From a virus, in IMG/VR virus record IMGVR_UViG_3300027791_000125, positions 1 through 24,921 of that record: DNA of 24,921 nt; one strand, given 5' to 3'. Position numbers and translations under genes: made by a program. The notes beneath the pieces were generated by a model that saw nothing but the letters and a program-made list of their open reading frames with translations, did not search any database and had not been told where the DNA came from. Below are positions 1 to 9,147 of this stretch, piece by piece. Positions within the stretch are counted from its first letter, which is position 1. The number at the start of each line of letters is the position of its first letter.

Positions 1-129
1 GCTCACGGAACTACTCAACAACTTAATGGCCCTTATGTTTATCAAGCGGGGGACTCTTTGAAGTATGAAGCTAATGCAGCTAGTTTAAGTTTAGATGTTT
101 CTGTTTTAGAAATTAAGAATCAGCTATAG
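1..129 (+). CDS. 3' end of a phage gene, probably structural (partial)
   Basis: An open frame runs from the first base to a TAG at 127-129 and gives 42 residues, ending in SLDVSVLEIKNQL. The start lies outside the window. Its position upstream of the virion block suggests a structural protein, but no motif supports that. Its last 17 bases overlap the 3' end of the oppositely oriented glycosyltransferase gene, an arrangement repeated at the other strand switches in this window. Confidence 0.6.
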   Translation, partial: AHGTTQQLNGPYVYQAGDSLKYEANAASLSLDVSVLEIKNQL

Positions 130-925
130 CTACAAACATAGATCCAACGTGTCCTTTAAACTGCATGTTACCAAAATGAGCTAGAGGTTGAGATATATCC
201 GCCCAAACTTCACCGCCTATTTCAGCCCATAATCTAGAAAAATAATAATCTTCAGAAAGATATCTTAGCTTACCAGATTTCTCTTTTGTGTCATAGACAC
301 CCACTGCAAAAAAATCATAACAATTATCGGAAGAGTAGCTTTTACCATTAACTATTTGATCCGAGTCATATTTTCTTTCAGGGAAAGCTTTTTGCATTTT
401 AGAGATAACTTCTCTTTTGAGTAGCATCATACCTGTTGCTGCCTCTTGAACTTTTATAAGACCTTCTTGTACATTAACGTTTGAGTCATCGACATTTAAG
501 TTATAACCTAAGCACTTGGCGTGAAGCTCGTCTGGCTTAATATCAGGATTTTTTTTCATTTCTTCAATAGCTTTATCCCAATAAATATGTTTACGAGGAT
601 AGATTCCACACACAACTTCCTTATCAGATAGAATCAATCTTTCAATATTTTTAGAAGAGAATCCTATATCCGCATCAATGAATAAAAGATGAGTAGGACA
701 AAAATCTTTATCATCCATCATCATCGATACTAATGTATTTCTAGCTCTAGATATTAAAGATTCATTACCCATGGTCTGAACCCTTACTTTAACCTGATGT
801 TGAGCCGCCCAGGCATAAAACTGCATAATTCCATGAAAGGTTGCTTCACTTAACATCCCTCCGTACATAGGTAAACCTATAAGTATTCTTACATCTTTAT
901 CTTTTAATTCTTCTAATTTTAACAT
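113..925 (-). CDS. GT-A type glycosyltransferase
   Basis: The 270-aa protein looks like a phage nucleotide-sugar glycosyltransferase. An N-terminal beta-strand (VRILIGLPMYG, about residues 12-22) is followed by a conserved GNESLISRARN stretch (53-63). Then comes a hydrophobic strand ending in the metal-binding DxD motif, FIDADIGF (82-89, Asp84 and Asp86). In this fold the two Asp residues hold the divalent metal and the sugar-nucleotide donor. No signal peptide or membrane segment is seen, so it should act in the host cytoplasm. The start is supported by AGAAGG about 8 bases upstream. The gene is antisense to its neighbours and meets the upstream gene tail-to-tail. Its acceptor (DNA base, virion protein or host glycan) cannot be read from the sequence. 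The fold is fairly sure, the substrate unknown. Confidence 0.75.
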   Translation of the reverse strand: MLKLEELKDKDVRILIGLPMYGGMLSEATFHGIMQFYAWAAQHQVKVRVQTMGNESLISRARNTLVSMMMDDKDFCPTHLLFIDADIGFSSKNIERLILSDKEVVCGIYPRKHIYWDKAIEEMKKNPDIKPDELHAKCLGYNLNVDDSNVNVQEGLIKVQEAATGMMLLKREVISKMQKAFPERKYDSDQIVNGKSYSSDNCYDFFAVGVYDTKEKSGKLRYLSEDYYFSRLWAEIGGEVWADISQPLAHFGNMQFKGHVGSMFVAIADS

Positions 926-996
926 GGATATCCTTCTAATATAGTTTAGTTGGGATTATTTTACTTATTTGTAATAATTTAACAACTCTAAATCTG

Positions 997-1016
997 TTGA
1001 TTTATTTATAAATCAA
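997..1016. repeat. Perfect inverted repeat in divergent promoter region
   Basis: Two 8-base arms, TTGATTTA and TAAATCAA, flank a TTTA loop in the 106-base spacer between the minus-strand glycosyltransferase and the plus-strand virion block. A TATAAA hexamer at 1007-1012 lies inside it and could be the -10 of a plus-strand promoter starting near 1019. I see no convincing -35. The element could be an operator or a weak hairpin; it is too AT-rich to be called a terminator. Confidence 0.45.
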
Positions 1017-1031
1017 GTTTAAAACTATACT

Positions 1032-1301
1032 ATGGCTCATAAAATAGTAGACGAACCAATCATCCTTAGATATGACTATGATATTACAGGTAGAAAAATA
1101 CCTGTCTATAGTGCTAAAGTAGAAACAACATTAACTAACACATTAACAGGTAATACTTACGCAAATGAAGAAGAGATGCAAGCAGACATTAATGATCCAG
1201 GGACCGCTATTACAGAAGCAGAGGTTAGAAGAGATGTTCTTGTTATAGCACCTAAGCTACTTACAGGTGCAGATATTTTAGACGAGGATAAAAAGGATTA
1301 A
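1032..1301 (+). CDS. Hypothetical 89-aa protein, first gene of virion block
   Basis: The protein is small and acidic. Its start MAHKIVDEPIILRYDYD precedes a Thr/Asn-rich beta-type middle (ETTLTNTLTGNTYANEEE) and an acidic tail (ILDEDKKD). I do not recognise a family. It has no hydrophobic segment and no Cys pairs. There is no clear Shine-Dalgarno before the ATG, and the leader should be short if the TATAAA at 1007 is the -10. It is separated by one base from the next gene. The virion context suggests a minor structural or assembly role, which is inference. Confidence 0.65.
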   Translation: MAHKIVDEPIILRYDYDITGRKIPVYSAKVETTLTNTLTGNTYANEEEMQADINDPGTAITEAEVRRDVLVIAPKLLTGADILDEDKKD

Positions 1302-1302
1302 C

Positions 1303-1554
1303 ATGGGTATATTTGGAATAGCAAAAAAAGGGTTTGGTCTTTTAGGTAAGAAAAAAAAGGTTAAAAAGGAATATAATTCTTTAAACAGTTTTGATTCAGG
1401 GAAAAAGAAAAGATTAAGAAAAGAAAATTTAAAAGTTGCTGGTGTAGGAGCGGCTACCACAGCGGGTGTTGGGGCCTATATAGCTCATGAATATGCAGAC
1501 AATTTAAGAAAATATCCTAATACAGGTAAAAATTTAAAAAGGAAAAAGGATTAA
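1303..1554 (+). CDS. Small Lys-rich protein with one hydrophobic segment
   Basis: This 83-aa protein begins MGIFGIAKKGFGLLGKKKK, continues with a very basic stretch, then a Gly/Ala/Val-rich hydrophobic segment at about residues 45-62 (VAGVGAATTAGVGAYIA), and ends in a basic tail. The N-terminal FGxAKxGxGxLGK pattern recurs in the 182-aa protein at 9148-9696, which also has a late hydrophobic segment, so the two look paralogous. The SD is AAGGA in the end of the previous gene. An 18-base string around this start (AAAAAGGATTAACATGGG) recurs at the next gene start. Function unknown. A membrane- or DNA-contacting virion component is possible. Confidence 0.65.
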   Translation: MGIFGIAKKGFGLLGKKKKVKKEYNSLNSFDSGKKKRLRKENLKVAGVGAATTAGVGAYIAHEYADNLRKYPNTGKNLKRKKD

Positions 1555-1555
1555 C

Positions 1556-2791
1556 ATGGGAATAGAAGCCTTACACGAAACAACAAAAGCCATAGCTCAA
1601 CTAGGACGCTTTGAAGATGACTTCTTAGCTCACGTAGCTAAAGGTGAAATGGTCGTGCCAGGTGACGTTCTTAAAAACAATCCTAAGCTTAAAAAAGCAA
1701 TCTTCGACGAGTTAAAAAAATTAGGTGTTAAATCACCATCGACTTATATAGTGGGCTCAAAGTTCATGAGAATCAATCCACTTACAGGACAACCTGAATT
1801 CTTCTTAAAGAAAATATTTCAAAGAGCAAAGAAAGCAGTAAGAGATATAGGCAGTGAGTTAAAAGATAATGACTTACTAAGAACAGCTTTACCTTTTGTT
1901 CTACCTTATGCTGCACCTTTTTTAGGTATGTCAGGAGCAGTTCCTTTTCTATCCAGTAACATGGGTAGAAATTTAGTAGGGGCTGGTATCGGAGCTCTCT
2001 CAGGACAAAAAGCGGGTGACATTGGTAGAGATCTTTTAATACAAAATGCTATATCAGGGGGCCTTGGAGCTTTAAACGCTGGTCAAGGAAATAGAATGAC
2101 TGGCTTTACAGAAGGTTTTAATCCTCTTAGAGGTCCTAACGCAACCAGTGCGATAAATCAAGGTGCAACAGATCTGATAGATGAAGTAGTTTATGACTCA
2201 GCAACAGGAAGGACTATAAATACTGGAAGAAAAGTTGCTCAAGGATTGACACAAGAAACACCTAGTCTTTTTAGTAGAGGTGTTGATGCAGTCAAAGACT
2301 TTATGGTCAATCCTGATAAAACAGGATTACAAAAATATAGTGGATTAATCTCTACTGCTGGTGTTGCAGCAGCTGTACTTGCAGCTCAACAAGCTGGTGA
2401 TCAACTAGCTTTCGGTGACTATGTTTATGATCCAGCTCAAAACGTTTATTTAAGAGGGGGTGAGACAATTGATCAAAATACTTTTTATAACGCTCTTAGT
2501 GATTATTACAATAGTGGGGGTACATCTTACTCAGATGACACAACTTCCCCTGTAGGATATGCTCAAGGTGGTGGAACTGAGTTCCCTAGACAAACAGGCA
2601 AGATCGACGGACCAGGGACAGGACAATCTGATAGTATACCAGCAATGTTAAGTGATGGAGAATTTGTTATGACAAAACAAGCTGTAATAGGTTTAGGTAA
2701 TGGTAGCCGTGACAAAGGCACAAAAAAACTGTATTCTTTTATGGATCAAATGGAAGACAAAGCAAAAGATATTGGAATAGGTAAATTATAA
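1556..2791 (+). CDS. Virion-associated protein with SDSIPAMLSDGEF motif
   Basis: The 411-aa protein has an N-terminal globular part (HVAKGEMVVP, residues 26-35; EFFLKKIFQRAKKAVRDIG, 81-99). Hydrophobic Gly/Ala-rich stretches follow at about 106-150 and 263-280, then a conserved C-terminal motif around 350-382 (GPGTGQSDSIPAMLSDGEF). I know this C-terminal motif from many marine tailed phages, where it occurs in uncharacterised structural-region proteins. The hydrophobic segments fit a protein that meets a membrane during infection, for example an ejection protein, but this is inferred. It is preceded by AAGGA and overlaps the next gene by one base (TAATG). Confidence 0.7.
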   Translation: MGIEALHETTKAIAQLGRFEDDFLAHVAKGEMVVPGDVLKNNPKLKKAIFDELKKLGVKSPSTYIVGSKFMRINPLTGQPEFFLKKIFQRAKKAVRDIGSELKDNDLLRTALPFVLPYAAPFLGMSGAVPFLSSNMGRNLVGAGIGALSGQKAGDIGRDLLIQNAISGGLGALNAGQGNRMTGFTEGFNPLRGPNATSAINQGATDLIDEVVYDSATGRTINTGRKVAQGLTQETPSLFSRGVDAVKDFMVNPDKTGLQKYSGLISTAGVAAAVLAAQQAGDQLAFGDYVYDPAQNVYLRGGETIDQNTFYNALSDYYNSGGTSYSDDTTSPVGYAQGGGTEFPRQTGKIDGPGTGQSDSIPAMLSDGEFVMTKQAVIGLGNGSRDKGTKKLYSFMDQMEDKAKDIGIGKL

Positions 2792-3675
2792 TGGCAACTT
2801 TAGATGAAATCAGAGCTCAAGGGTTAGGAAACTTAATTAAAGCTGGTGAAGCTTTAACAGATCCTACTAAAGTAAAACCTTTACCACTGGAGTCAGTAAC
2901 TCCTATTAGTGCTGCTGAACAACAAGCCTCGAACCTCGCTCAATCTTCTATTTCAGGAATGCCTGATTATCTCGGTCAAGGAGTTGGAGCTTTAGGTCAA
3001 GCCGCCAATACTGCTCAACAAGCTATGACAACAAGTTTAGCTGGCTCTCAAATGTACGATCCAAACAGTTATCAAAATTTTATGAATCCTTACCAACAAG
3101 ACGTTATTGATGCTTATACATCTGAAATGAATCGTCAGTTTGGTATACAAGGACAAACAAGAAATGCCCAGGCACTTCAAGCGGGAGCTTTTGGTGGTAG
3201 TAGACAAGGTGTTTTTGATGCTGAAGCATCAAGAGGTTTCAATCAACAATTAGGTCAAGGTATTTCTCAGTTACTCAACACTGGTTATGGACAGGCTCAA
3301 ACACAAGCTCAAAATGCTTTTCAACAACAGCAACAAAGAATGCAACAAGCCGGTCAAAACCAATTAGGCGCTGGACAATTACAACAAGGTATAGGTCAGC
3401 TGTATGGTCAGTTCGCTCCAACAAGTGCACAAGCTTTAGGAACTAATGTAGAAACACTAGGTAAGATCGGAGCTCAAGAGAGAGGTATTGGACAACAAGA
3501 ACAAGCAGTTCAATATGCAAATCTTATGAGAGAGTATCAACAGCCTTATCAAAATTTAAGTTTCCAATCAGGACTCGTTGGTGGAGTTCCCTCTCAACAA
3601 TATGATTCAGTTCAATCTAATCCTTTTATGACAGGTATTAGTGCATTATTAGGCAATCAAGGTTTATTTAATTAG
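2791..3675 (+). CDS. Gln/Gly-rich virion-type protein
   Basis: The 294-aa protein is rich in Gln, Ala and Gly with an extended helical, coiled-coil-like middle. A central block (YQNFMNPYQQDVIDAYTSEM, then a GAFGGSRQ stretch) matches the style of proteins encoded next to the large internal proteins in marine podovirus genomes. There is no signal peptide or catalytic motif. Translation is probably coupled to the upstream gene through TAATG. By position and composition I infer an internal or tail-associated structural protein; no precise function can be given. Confidence 0.65.
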   Translation: MATLDEIRAQGLGNLIKAGEALTDPTKVKPLPLESVTPISAAEQQASNLAQSSISGMPDYLGQGVGALGQAANTAQQAMTTSLAGSQMYDPNSYQNFMNPYQQDVIDAYTSEMNRQFGIQGQTRNAQALQAGAFGGSRQGVFDAEASRGFNQQLGQGISQLLNTGYGQAQTQAQNAFQQQQQRMQQAGQNQLGAGQLQQGIGQLYGQFAPTSAQALGTNVETLGKIGAQERGIGQQEQAVQYANLMREYQQPYQNLSFQSGLVGGVPSQQYDSVQSNPFMTGISALLGNQGLFN

Positions 3676-3684
3676 GGGGTAATC

Positions 3685-5514
3685 ATGGCTGAAAATGAAT
3701 CAGGCTTTGACACTTTAAAGGCTTTCTCTCAACCCGAAGGTACTTTTTCTTTTGAACCTTATGAAGGTTATGTAGAGGCTAATCAAGTCCTAAGAAATGA
3801 TGCGAAGAGTCAAATTAATACTCAATTAGCTGAACAAGCTGTTAATGAAACATTTGATTATAATAAGATAGCTAATCAATTTGCTGGTCAATATATTCCT
3901 GTAAGACAAGCTAGTGAAGAACAATCTGGTATTATTGCGAAACAATTAGGTTTAGGTCAAAGATATAGTGCTGAGGACATGAAAGCTCAAATTGAAAAAA
4001 CATTAGGTCCTCTCCCTGAAAGAAATCAAAAAAGAAGAGCGGTAAATTTTCTTGTTAATTCACTAAGAGCTAAGACTCCATATAAAGGAGCAGCTGGTGT
4101 ACTAGATGTTTTATTACAATCTTATTCAGTAGATATGACTCAAGAACAAGCTTTAGAAATAGAACAACTTAAACATAAAATGTCTATTGGAGAGTTAGCT
4201 GTTAAACAAGCACAAGATGCAAACGAAGCAGTTCTTGCTAAAGAAGCGGAGTTTTATTTAAAAAAAATGGGCATGGATGATAAATACTTACAAGAATATT
4301 TAAGTTTCACTGCTGATCTTAGTCTAAAAAATGCTGCCTTTGATATTGAGAAAGAACTTAACAGAATTAAAGGAGCTCAAGAACTAATTAGTAATCCAGG
4401 AAGATTAGATGCAAATATTTCTTACATGGTAAATGGTGAATACGTTACAGCTGCTTCAAGAAGAGTTTTAAATGAAGATGGTACATATCAATACAAGTTG
4501 ATCGATGCAGACGGAAACTTTACAAGACCCGTGCCAATTAACCCAGAAACGGGATTTCCTGATTTTTATTTATCACCAAAAGACTTACCTATTACCGAAG
4601 CACAAAAGGCAGCAAATACAGGGATTTCAGGTATTAGCGGAGCTAAACAGGCTGAATTAACAGGTGACATGTTTGCTCTTGATAGAGCTGCTGTCACACT
4701 TCAAGATATTTTAACTGCTGATTATAATGCTTTACAAAATGGAACCTCTTACTTAGGTATTCAAGGTGTAATAGCTAATTTAAAACAAGAAGCTTTTTAC
4801 ACTTTTGAAGATATTTTAAATGGTGTAAAAGGCGGATCAGGAACAGCTTTATATGACGAAGGTCAGGTTTTATTTAATAAAGACCAAGCTTCCACTAACG
4901 AAGAAAGAGTTCCTGATAATAGCATTTATCAAATGACCTCCTTTGAGGTTCCTACTAGTGGTAAATTAGACTCAATTAAGTCTTTTGGTAAAACGAAAAC
5001 AGTGAGTAAAGATGTAAATTTAGCTATGTTAATGGACCCTATGTTTTATACCGGTTTGGGATATGATCCTACTTATGCACAAAATAAAGTAAGAGAAAAT
5101 ATCATTGTATATGCTTTAGCTAGAGCTCAAAAACCAACAGGAAGATTAAACGTAGACGATGTTAAGCGTGCTTCTACTTCAGTGAATATTTCAGGTATGC
5201 AGTCTGATGAACGTGTAAGAGCTCAATTACAAGAAGTTTTAAAGTTTATCAATAGAGGTATTGAAAGTATTTATAATCAAGGTTATCAACAAAATTATGA
5301 AGGTAAGAATACAAATATATTTGATAATAACCCAGCTGTAACTGATGTAAGAAAAAGATATGAGCAGTATTTAGGTATTATACCATCCAATCAAGAACCT
5401 AACCAAAACCAGAAAAAACCTACTGTAGAAGAAGATGTAATTATAACTGATCCAGGTGGAGAAGAATCTATAAGTTTATCCAATGAACAGATATTTGGTG
5501 TAGGGAATTTGTAA
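3685..5514 (+). CDS. Large virion protein (609 aa), likely internal/ejection
   Basis: A long, mostly helical, charged protein without signal peptide or recognised catalytic domain. Residues about 330-362 (from ALDRAAVTLQDIL to SYLGIQGV) resemble the C-terminal third of the 123-aa protein at 9910-10281, including 24 identical nucleotides (4747-4770 and 10210-10233). The sequence upstream of the start is GGGGGTAATC, a weak SD. The stop overlaps the next start by one base (TAATG), coupling it to the 908-aa protein. Pairs of very large proteins between head/tail genes and lysozyme are typical of podovirus internal core proteins delivered with the DNA. The role here is inferred from that layout only. 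Confidence 0.7.
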   Translation: MAENESGFDTLKAFSQPEGTFSFEPYEGYVEANQVLRNDAKSQINTQLAEQAVNETFDYNKIANQFAGQYIPVRQASEEQSGIIAKQLGLGQRYSAEDMKAQIEKTLGPLPERNQKRRAVNFLVNSLRAKTPYKGAAGVLDVLLQSYSVDMTQEQALEIEQLKHKMSIGELAVKQAQDANEAVLAKEAEFYLKKMGMDDKYLQEYLSFTADLSLKNAAFDIEKELNRIKGAQELISNPGRLDANISYMVNGEYVTAASRRVLNEDGTYQYKLIDADGNFTRPVPINPETGFPDFYLSPKDLPITEAQKAANTGISGISGAKQAELTGDMFALDRAAVTLQDILTADYNALQNGTSYLGIQGVIANLKQEAFYTFEDILNGVKGGSGTALYDEGQVLFNKDQASTNEERVPDNSIYQMTSFEVPTSGKLDSIKSFGKTKTVSKDVNLAMLMDPMFYTGLGYDPTYAQNKVRENIIVYALARAQKPTGRLNVDDVKRASTSVNISGMQSDERVRAQLQEVLKFINRGIESIYNQGYQQNYEGKNTNIFDNNPAVTDVRKRYEQYLGIIPSNQEPNQNQKKPTVEEDVIITDPGGEESISLSNEQIFGVGNL

Positions 5515-8240
5515 TGGTAGCTAAAAATAAATTAGTAAAAATTTTAGAAGGTACTGCTAATGAAAAAACTTTTAGATTAGAAAATCCTACCAGCCCTACT
5601 GAAGCTGATATATTAAAAATTAAACAGGCTTATGGTATCCCTGTTGAATATTCAGCGCAAGAAGCGACCGCCGCTCTAAATCAATTAGCTCAGCAAGAAG
5701 TTGCTGGTGTATTAGAAAATATTCCTTATGAGCCTGGTTCAAAACAATATAATAATGAAATTATGGCTAAGATTGCCGATGTTCAAGAGCGTAAAACGTT
5801 AATTGAAGACCCGGCTAATTATTTATTTAAAAATTTTCAACAAAAAATCCTTGGAGGTAAATTAGATAGATTTATCCCTGACGAATTAGTTTCAAAACCT
5901 AGCTTTGAAGCAGCTGGTTCTATGGGAGCTATGGCATTAGCTGGAGTTTTAACGAAATCCTTATCAGGAGCTGCCGCTTCAAAGGTTGTTGGAGCAGATG
6001 TTCTTGGAGCACAAGGTGGTGGTCAAATTTATGAATTTACTAATCAAGTTTTAAGATACTTAAATGATCTTCCAGAAGAAGATAAAGAAACTCAACAAGC
6101 TAAGTTTTTAGAGGATGCTTATATGAATCTGGCTTTCACTGGAGGAGCCGCGAGCCTCGGACCAATATTCAAAGCTTTTAAGCCTATGATAGGTAGAAAC
6201 ATTTTTGGTGTAGGTAAAACAAAAGATCAACAAAGAATGATGGAATTAGCTGAAACTTATGGTGTCCCTCTTGGTATTATTCAGGCTACTGATAATAAAT
6301 TTTGGAAGTCTTACTCACAGATAATAGGTGTATTCCCTTATATAGGAACTCCTTTTACACGTTCAGGTGAAGCTACTAATGAAGCTGTAAGACAATATGT
6401 AAAAAGAATGAGTGATGGTTTTGCACCACTTCAAACTATGTCTGCTATGGGTATGGATTTTAATAAAATGCTTGGTGATGCTTATTCAGATACAAGAGTA
6501 ATACAAGAAATTCTTTATGATGATTTTGGAGAGTATGCAACAAAACTAGGTGGTAAAAAAGTTATTAATATAGGAAGAACAAAACAATTAGCTAAGGAAT
6601 TTGCAGATCAATTTGTAGCCAACACTCCCTTAACTAGTGGTGGTAGACTTTTAAAATTCCCAGGAGATGGTTCTCAAAAAGCTTTCGGTCAATTTTATGA
6701 AACAATGTCTAATATTGATGCAGACATAACTATAGATCAAGCAAAAACTATGCAAACAATGTTTTCGGATTTTATGGCTAATTTTAAAACAGAGTTCAAA
6801 GGAACTATACCTAAAGAACAAGCTGCTAATTTAAGTAAGATGAGACAAATGTTTGAAAAAGAATTAAACACTTTAACAAATTTAGACGGAGATATAGATA
6901 AAGTTATTTTTGATACAGCCGTTAAAAAATTAACTACAGCTAATGATTATTTTGCTATGACCTCACCACAATTTAAAGGGGGAGTGGCTGATAATTTTAA
7001 ACAAGTCAATGCTAACATATTCGGCCCTGGTCCTACCTTGGAAAGAGGTGTGATGTATCCAGGAGAAGTTATGGAGATTGTAGTTGGAAGAGCTAGAAAA
7101 GATCCAAAAGTTATGGAACATTTATTAGATTTATCTAGACCAACAAGAGCTCAAATGGAAGCTTATCAAAAAGCTGGATTTAAAGAAGGTGTTCCTGTTG
7201 AAAATATTACAGTCATGGTAAGAGATATAGACCCCGACAGTGCTACTTTTGGTAAGATGTTAGCTGAAAAACAAACAGTAGTTTCAGTAGCCCCTGAAGC
7301 GGGCCGTCAAAAAATTATGAGATACTTAATGGATGATGCTTTTAAAAAATCCTTAATAGGTGTGCCTCCGTCTAGAACAGCAGAAGAGTTTTTAAACTTA
7401 CGTAATGTAGATACTTTTGACATCCAGCAAAAAGGATTTCAAAAAACAGCTAATAAATCAGGTAATACACAAGCAGCACAATTTAAAGAAGTTGTTATGG
7501 ATCCGACTGCTTTTTCTAGAGAGCTAGGATTAGATACAGCTGAAGGTAGGCAAGTTTTAGAAGAAGTTCTTCAAGGCACTGGAACAAAAATTACAGACAT
7601 TGACGATTTCATTCGTGTAGCAGATGCAGCTGGAAGTTTTACAATTAGAGATCCTTCTAAGTTTGTAGAACGTCGTGTAACTCTAAGTGGTTTTAAAGGA
7701 GCTATGTTCTTTAGTGGTGCTACAGCTGGTGCTGGCATTTTTAGTGCATCAACTCTTATGATACCTTTGTTGTTACGTTATGGTTCTAATATTTTAACAG
7801 ATCCAAAAGTTTTAAAAGCTTTTACAGCGAAACTTTCCGATAAAGGTTTTGATGTAGCTAAAAGAAAAATTTTAATGGACTGGGCTGCAAGAACTTTACC
7901 ATCAGATGAAGAAGTTGAGCAAGAAAAATTTGAACAAGACATCAATCAGGCTATTTTTAATTTACAAATGAATCCTCAATCACAAGGGGAAGCTAGAAGA
8001 GGTAGACAAAATCAAATAAATATGATGGAAAAAGGAATAAACCAAGAACAATTAAATATAGGTGAAAATATAGTTGACCGATTAGATACCGGTTTAACGG
8101 CCCAAGGACCAAGATTTACAGAAACTCCAAGTGTAGCTTCTACTCAATACCAAGACTTATCTAACGCGGCAAGGAATAGTTTAGCTTTTGGCACGATAGA
8201 TGATGCTATGGCAGCAGAAAGAGGAATAGCGGGATTATGA
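5514..8240 (+). CDS. Very large virion protein (908 aa), likely internal core/ejection protein
   Basis: The longest gene in the window. It starts with a small domain (residues 1-60), then a helical region, and has Ala/Gly-rich hydrophobic stretches at about 131-160 (FEAAGSMGAMALAGVL) and 728-757 (GAMFFSGATAGAGIFSAS, then LMIPLLLRYG). The rest is long and helical, ending in an extended Gln/Asn-rich tail. Size, isolated hydrophobic stretches and position before the lysozyme fit proteins that podoviruses eject to form a trans-envelope channel. I see no transglycosylase or protease motif. It overlaps its neighbours by one base (TAATG) and four bases (ATGA). Structural assignment is good; the exact role is inferred. 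Confidence 0.7.
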   Translation: MVAKNKLVKILEGTANEKTFRLENPTSPTEADILKIKQAYGIPVEYSAQEATAALNQLAQQEVAGVLENIPYEPGSKQYNNEIMAKIADVQERKTLIEDPANYLFKNFQQKILGGKLDRFIPDELVSKPSFEAAGSMGAMALAGVLTKSLSGAAASKVVGADVLGAQGGGQIYEFTNQVLRYLNDLPEEDKETQQAKFLEDAYMNLAFTGGAASLGPIFKAFKPMIGRNIFGVGKTKDQQRMMELAETYGVPLGIIQATDNKFWKSYSQIIGVFPYIGTPFTRSGEATNEAVRQYVKRMSDGFAPLQTMSAMGMDFNKMLGDAYSDTRVIQEILYDDFGEYATKLGGKKVINIGRTKQLAKEFADQFVANTPLTSGGRLLKFPGDGSQKAFGQFYETMSNIDADITIDQAKTMQTMFSDFMANFKTEFKGTIPKEQAANLSKMRQMFEKELNTLTNLDGDIDKVIFDTAVKKLTTANDYFAMTSPQFKGGVADNFKQVNANIFGPGPTLERGVMYPGEVMEIVVGRARKDPKVMEHLLDLSRPTRAQMEAYQKAGFKEGVPVENITVMVRDIDPDSATFGKMLAEKQTVVSVAPEAGRQKIMRYLMDDAFKKSLIGVPPSRTAEEFLNLRNVDTFDIQQKGFQKTANKSGNTQAAQFKEVVMDPTAFSRELGLDTAEGRQVLEEVLQGTGTKITDIDDFIRVADAAGSFTIRDPSKFVERRVTLSGFKGAMFFSGATAGAGIFSASTLMIPLLLRYGSNILTDPKVLKAFTAKLSDKGFDVAKRKILMDWAARTLPSDEEVEQEKFEQDINQAIFNLQMNPQSQGEARRGRQNQINMMEKGINQEQLNIGENIVDRLDTGLTAQGPRFTETPSVASTQYQDLSNAARNSLAFGTIDDAMAAERGIAGL

Positions 8241-8683
8241 GTAACACAGGAGGAATTAGTTCAGTAAGATATATTACAGATCCTGTTTTTAAAAGAGTAG
8301 TTAAAATGGCAAAGGGTGGAGATTTGTCTGCACCACCACCAACTAAGGCACCTCCTATGCCTCAACCAAGATTTTATGAACAAGCTACTATGGAAGAAAC
8401 AGTTATTCCAAGTGAGCCAAGAGTTAATCCAACTTATGATACAGGAGCTATATTTCCAATGCCAAATATTCAAGGACCAATGTCCTCGGAGCCAGGTTTT
8501 ATGGAAATACCACAAATGGACAGAGCTCCTGAAGGTACTGTTATGCAAGATATGATAATGAAGGGAAGAGTTTTAGATCCTAGAGATATATATCCTCAAG
8601 ATCCTGATCCTAGTTTTGTATTACCTCCAGGTGTTCGACCTAAAACAGGAATTTTACAAATAACAAAAGAATATGATATATGA
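8237..8683 (+). CDS. Pro/Met-rich hypothetical protein
   Basis: The 148-aa protein is rich in Pro, Met and acidic residues and looks largely disordered (APPPTKAPPMPQPRFYEQ; YPQDPDPSFVLPPGVRP). A MAKGGDL stretch near residue 25 resembles linker sequences in other virion proteins of marine phages. It is joined by ATGA overlaps to the 908-aa gene and to the lysozyme gene, so the three are co-expressed. Another forward frame and a reverse frame are open inside it, but they lack coupling and SD signals and I treat them as shadows. Function unknown; perhaps a virion accessory or chaperone-like peptide. Confidence 0.6.
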   Translation: MSNTGGISSVRYITDPVFKRVVKMAKGGDLSAPPPTKAPPMPQPRFYEQATMEETVIPSEPRVNPTYDTGAIFPMPNIQGPMSSEPGFMEIPQMDRAPEGTVMQDMIMKGRVLDPRDIYPQDPDPSFVLPPGVRPKTGILQITKEYDI

Positions 8684-9126
8684 TCGAAATAACCGATGAA
8701 CTAATTGACAGAGTTAAGACTCATGAAGGCTATAGGAATACTGTCTATTTAGACACGCTTGGCAAGAAAACTGTGGGGGTAGGACATCTTTGCGTAGAAG
8801 ATCATTGGGAAGAAGATAGAGAATATGAAGAAGGTTATCTCATGAACATTTTTGAAGGTGATTTGAAAGAAGCTTGTGTTAATGCAGAGACTTTAATTAA
8901 CAAGAACATTACGTCAGAAGTCATCTTAGAGGACTCCATAGAACACGTCTTAGTAGAAATGGTATTTCAACTGGGTATTGGAGGCGTTGGAAAGTTCCAG
9001 AAGATGTGGAAAGCCTTAAACGAAGGTAATAATGAAGAAGCTGCGAATCAAATGCTTGATTCTAGGTGGCATTCTCAAACGCCCGCAAGGGCAGAATATC
9101 TTGCAGAAATAGTTGCAAGCGCATAA
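8680..9126 (+). CDS. T4-type lysozyme (GH24 muramidase), endolysin
   Basis: The 148-aa protein has the full phage lysozyme core: THEGYRNTVYLDTLGKKTVG then VGH near the N-terminus. Glu16, Asp25 and Thr31 have the same spacing as the catalytic Glu11, Asp20 and Thr26 of T4 lysozyme. The C-terminal lobe includes VFQLGIGGVGKFQKMWKAL and SRWHSQTPARAEYLAEI, also typical. It hydrolyses the N-acetylmuramic acid to N-acetylglucosamine bond of peptidoglycan. There is no signal peptide or anchor, so release would need a holin or delivery in the virion. Because it follows the giant virion proteins, it could serve at entry or at lysis. It begins in an ATGA overlap. Confidence 0.93.
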   Translation: MIEITDELIDRVKTHEGYRNTVYLDTLGKKTVGVGHLCVEDHWEEDREYEEGYLMNIFEGDLKEACVNAETLINKNITSEVILEDSIEHVLVEMVFQLGIGGVGKFQKMWKALNEGNNEEAANQMLDSRWHSQTPARAEYLAEIVASA

Positions 9127-9147
9127 AGAAAGTAGTAGGGTAAACAC

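Noticed and set aside
8261-8555. Open frames on both strands inside the Pro/Met-rich gene
   Set aside because: They lack SD and coupling signals, and the coupled frame 8237-8683 explains the region. Their compositions (Trp/His/Cys-rich) look like translated shadows.
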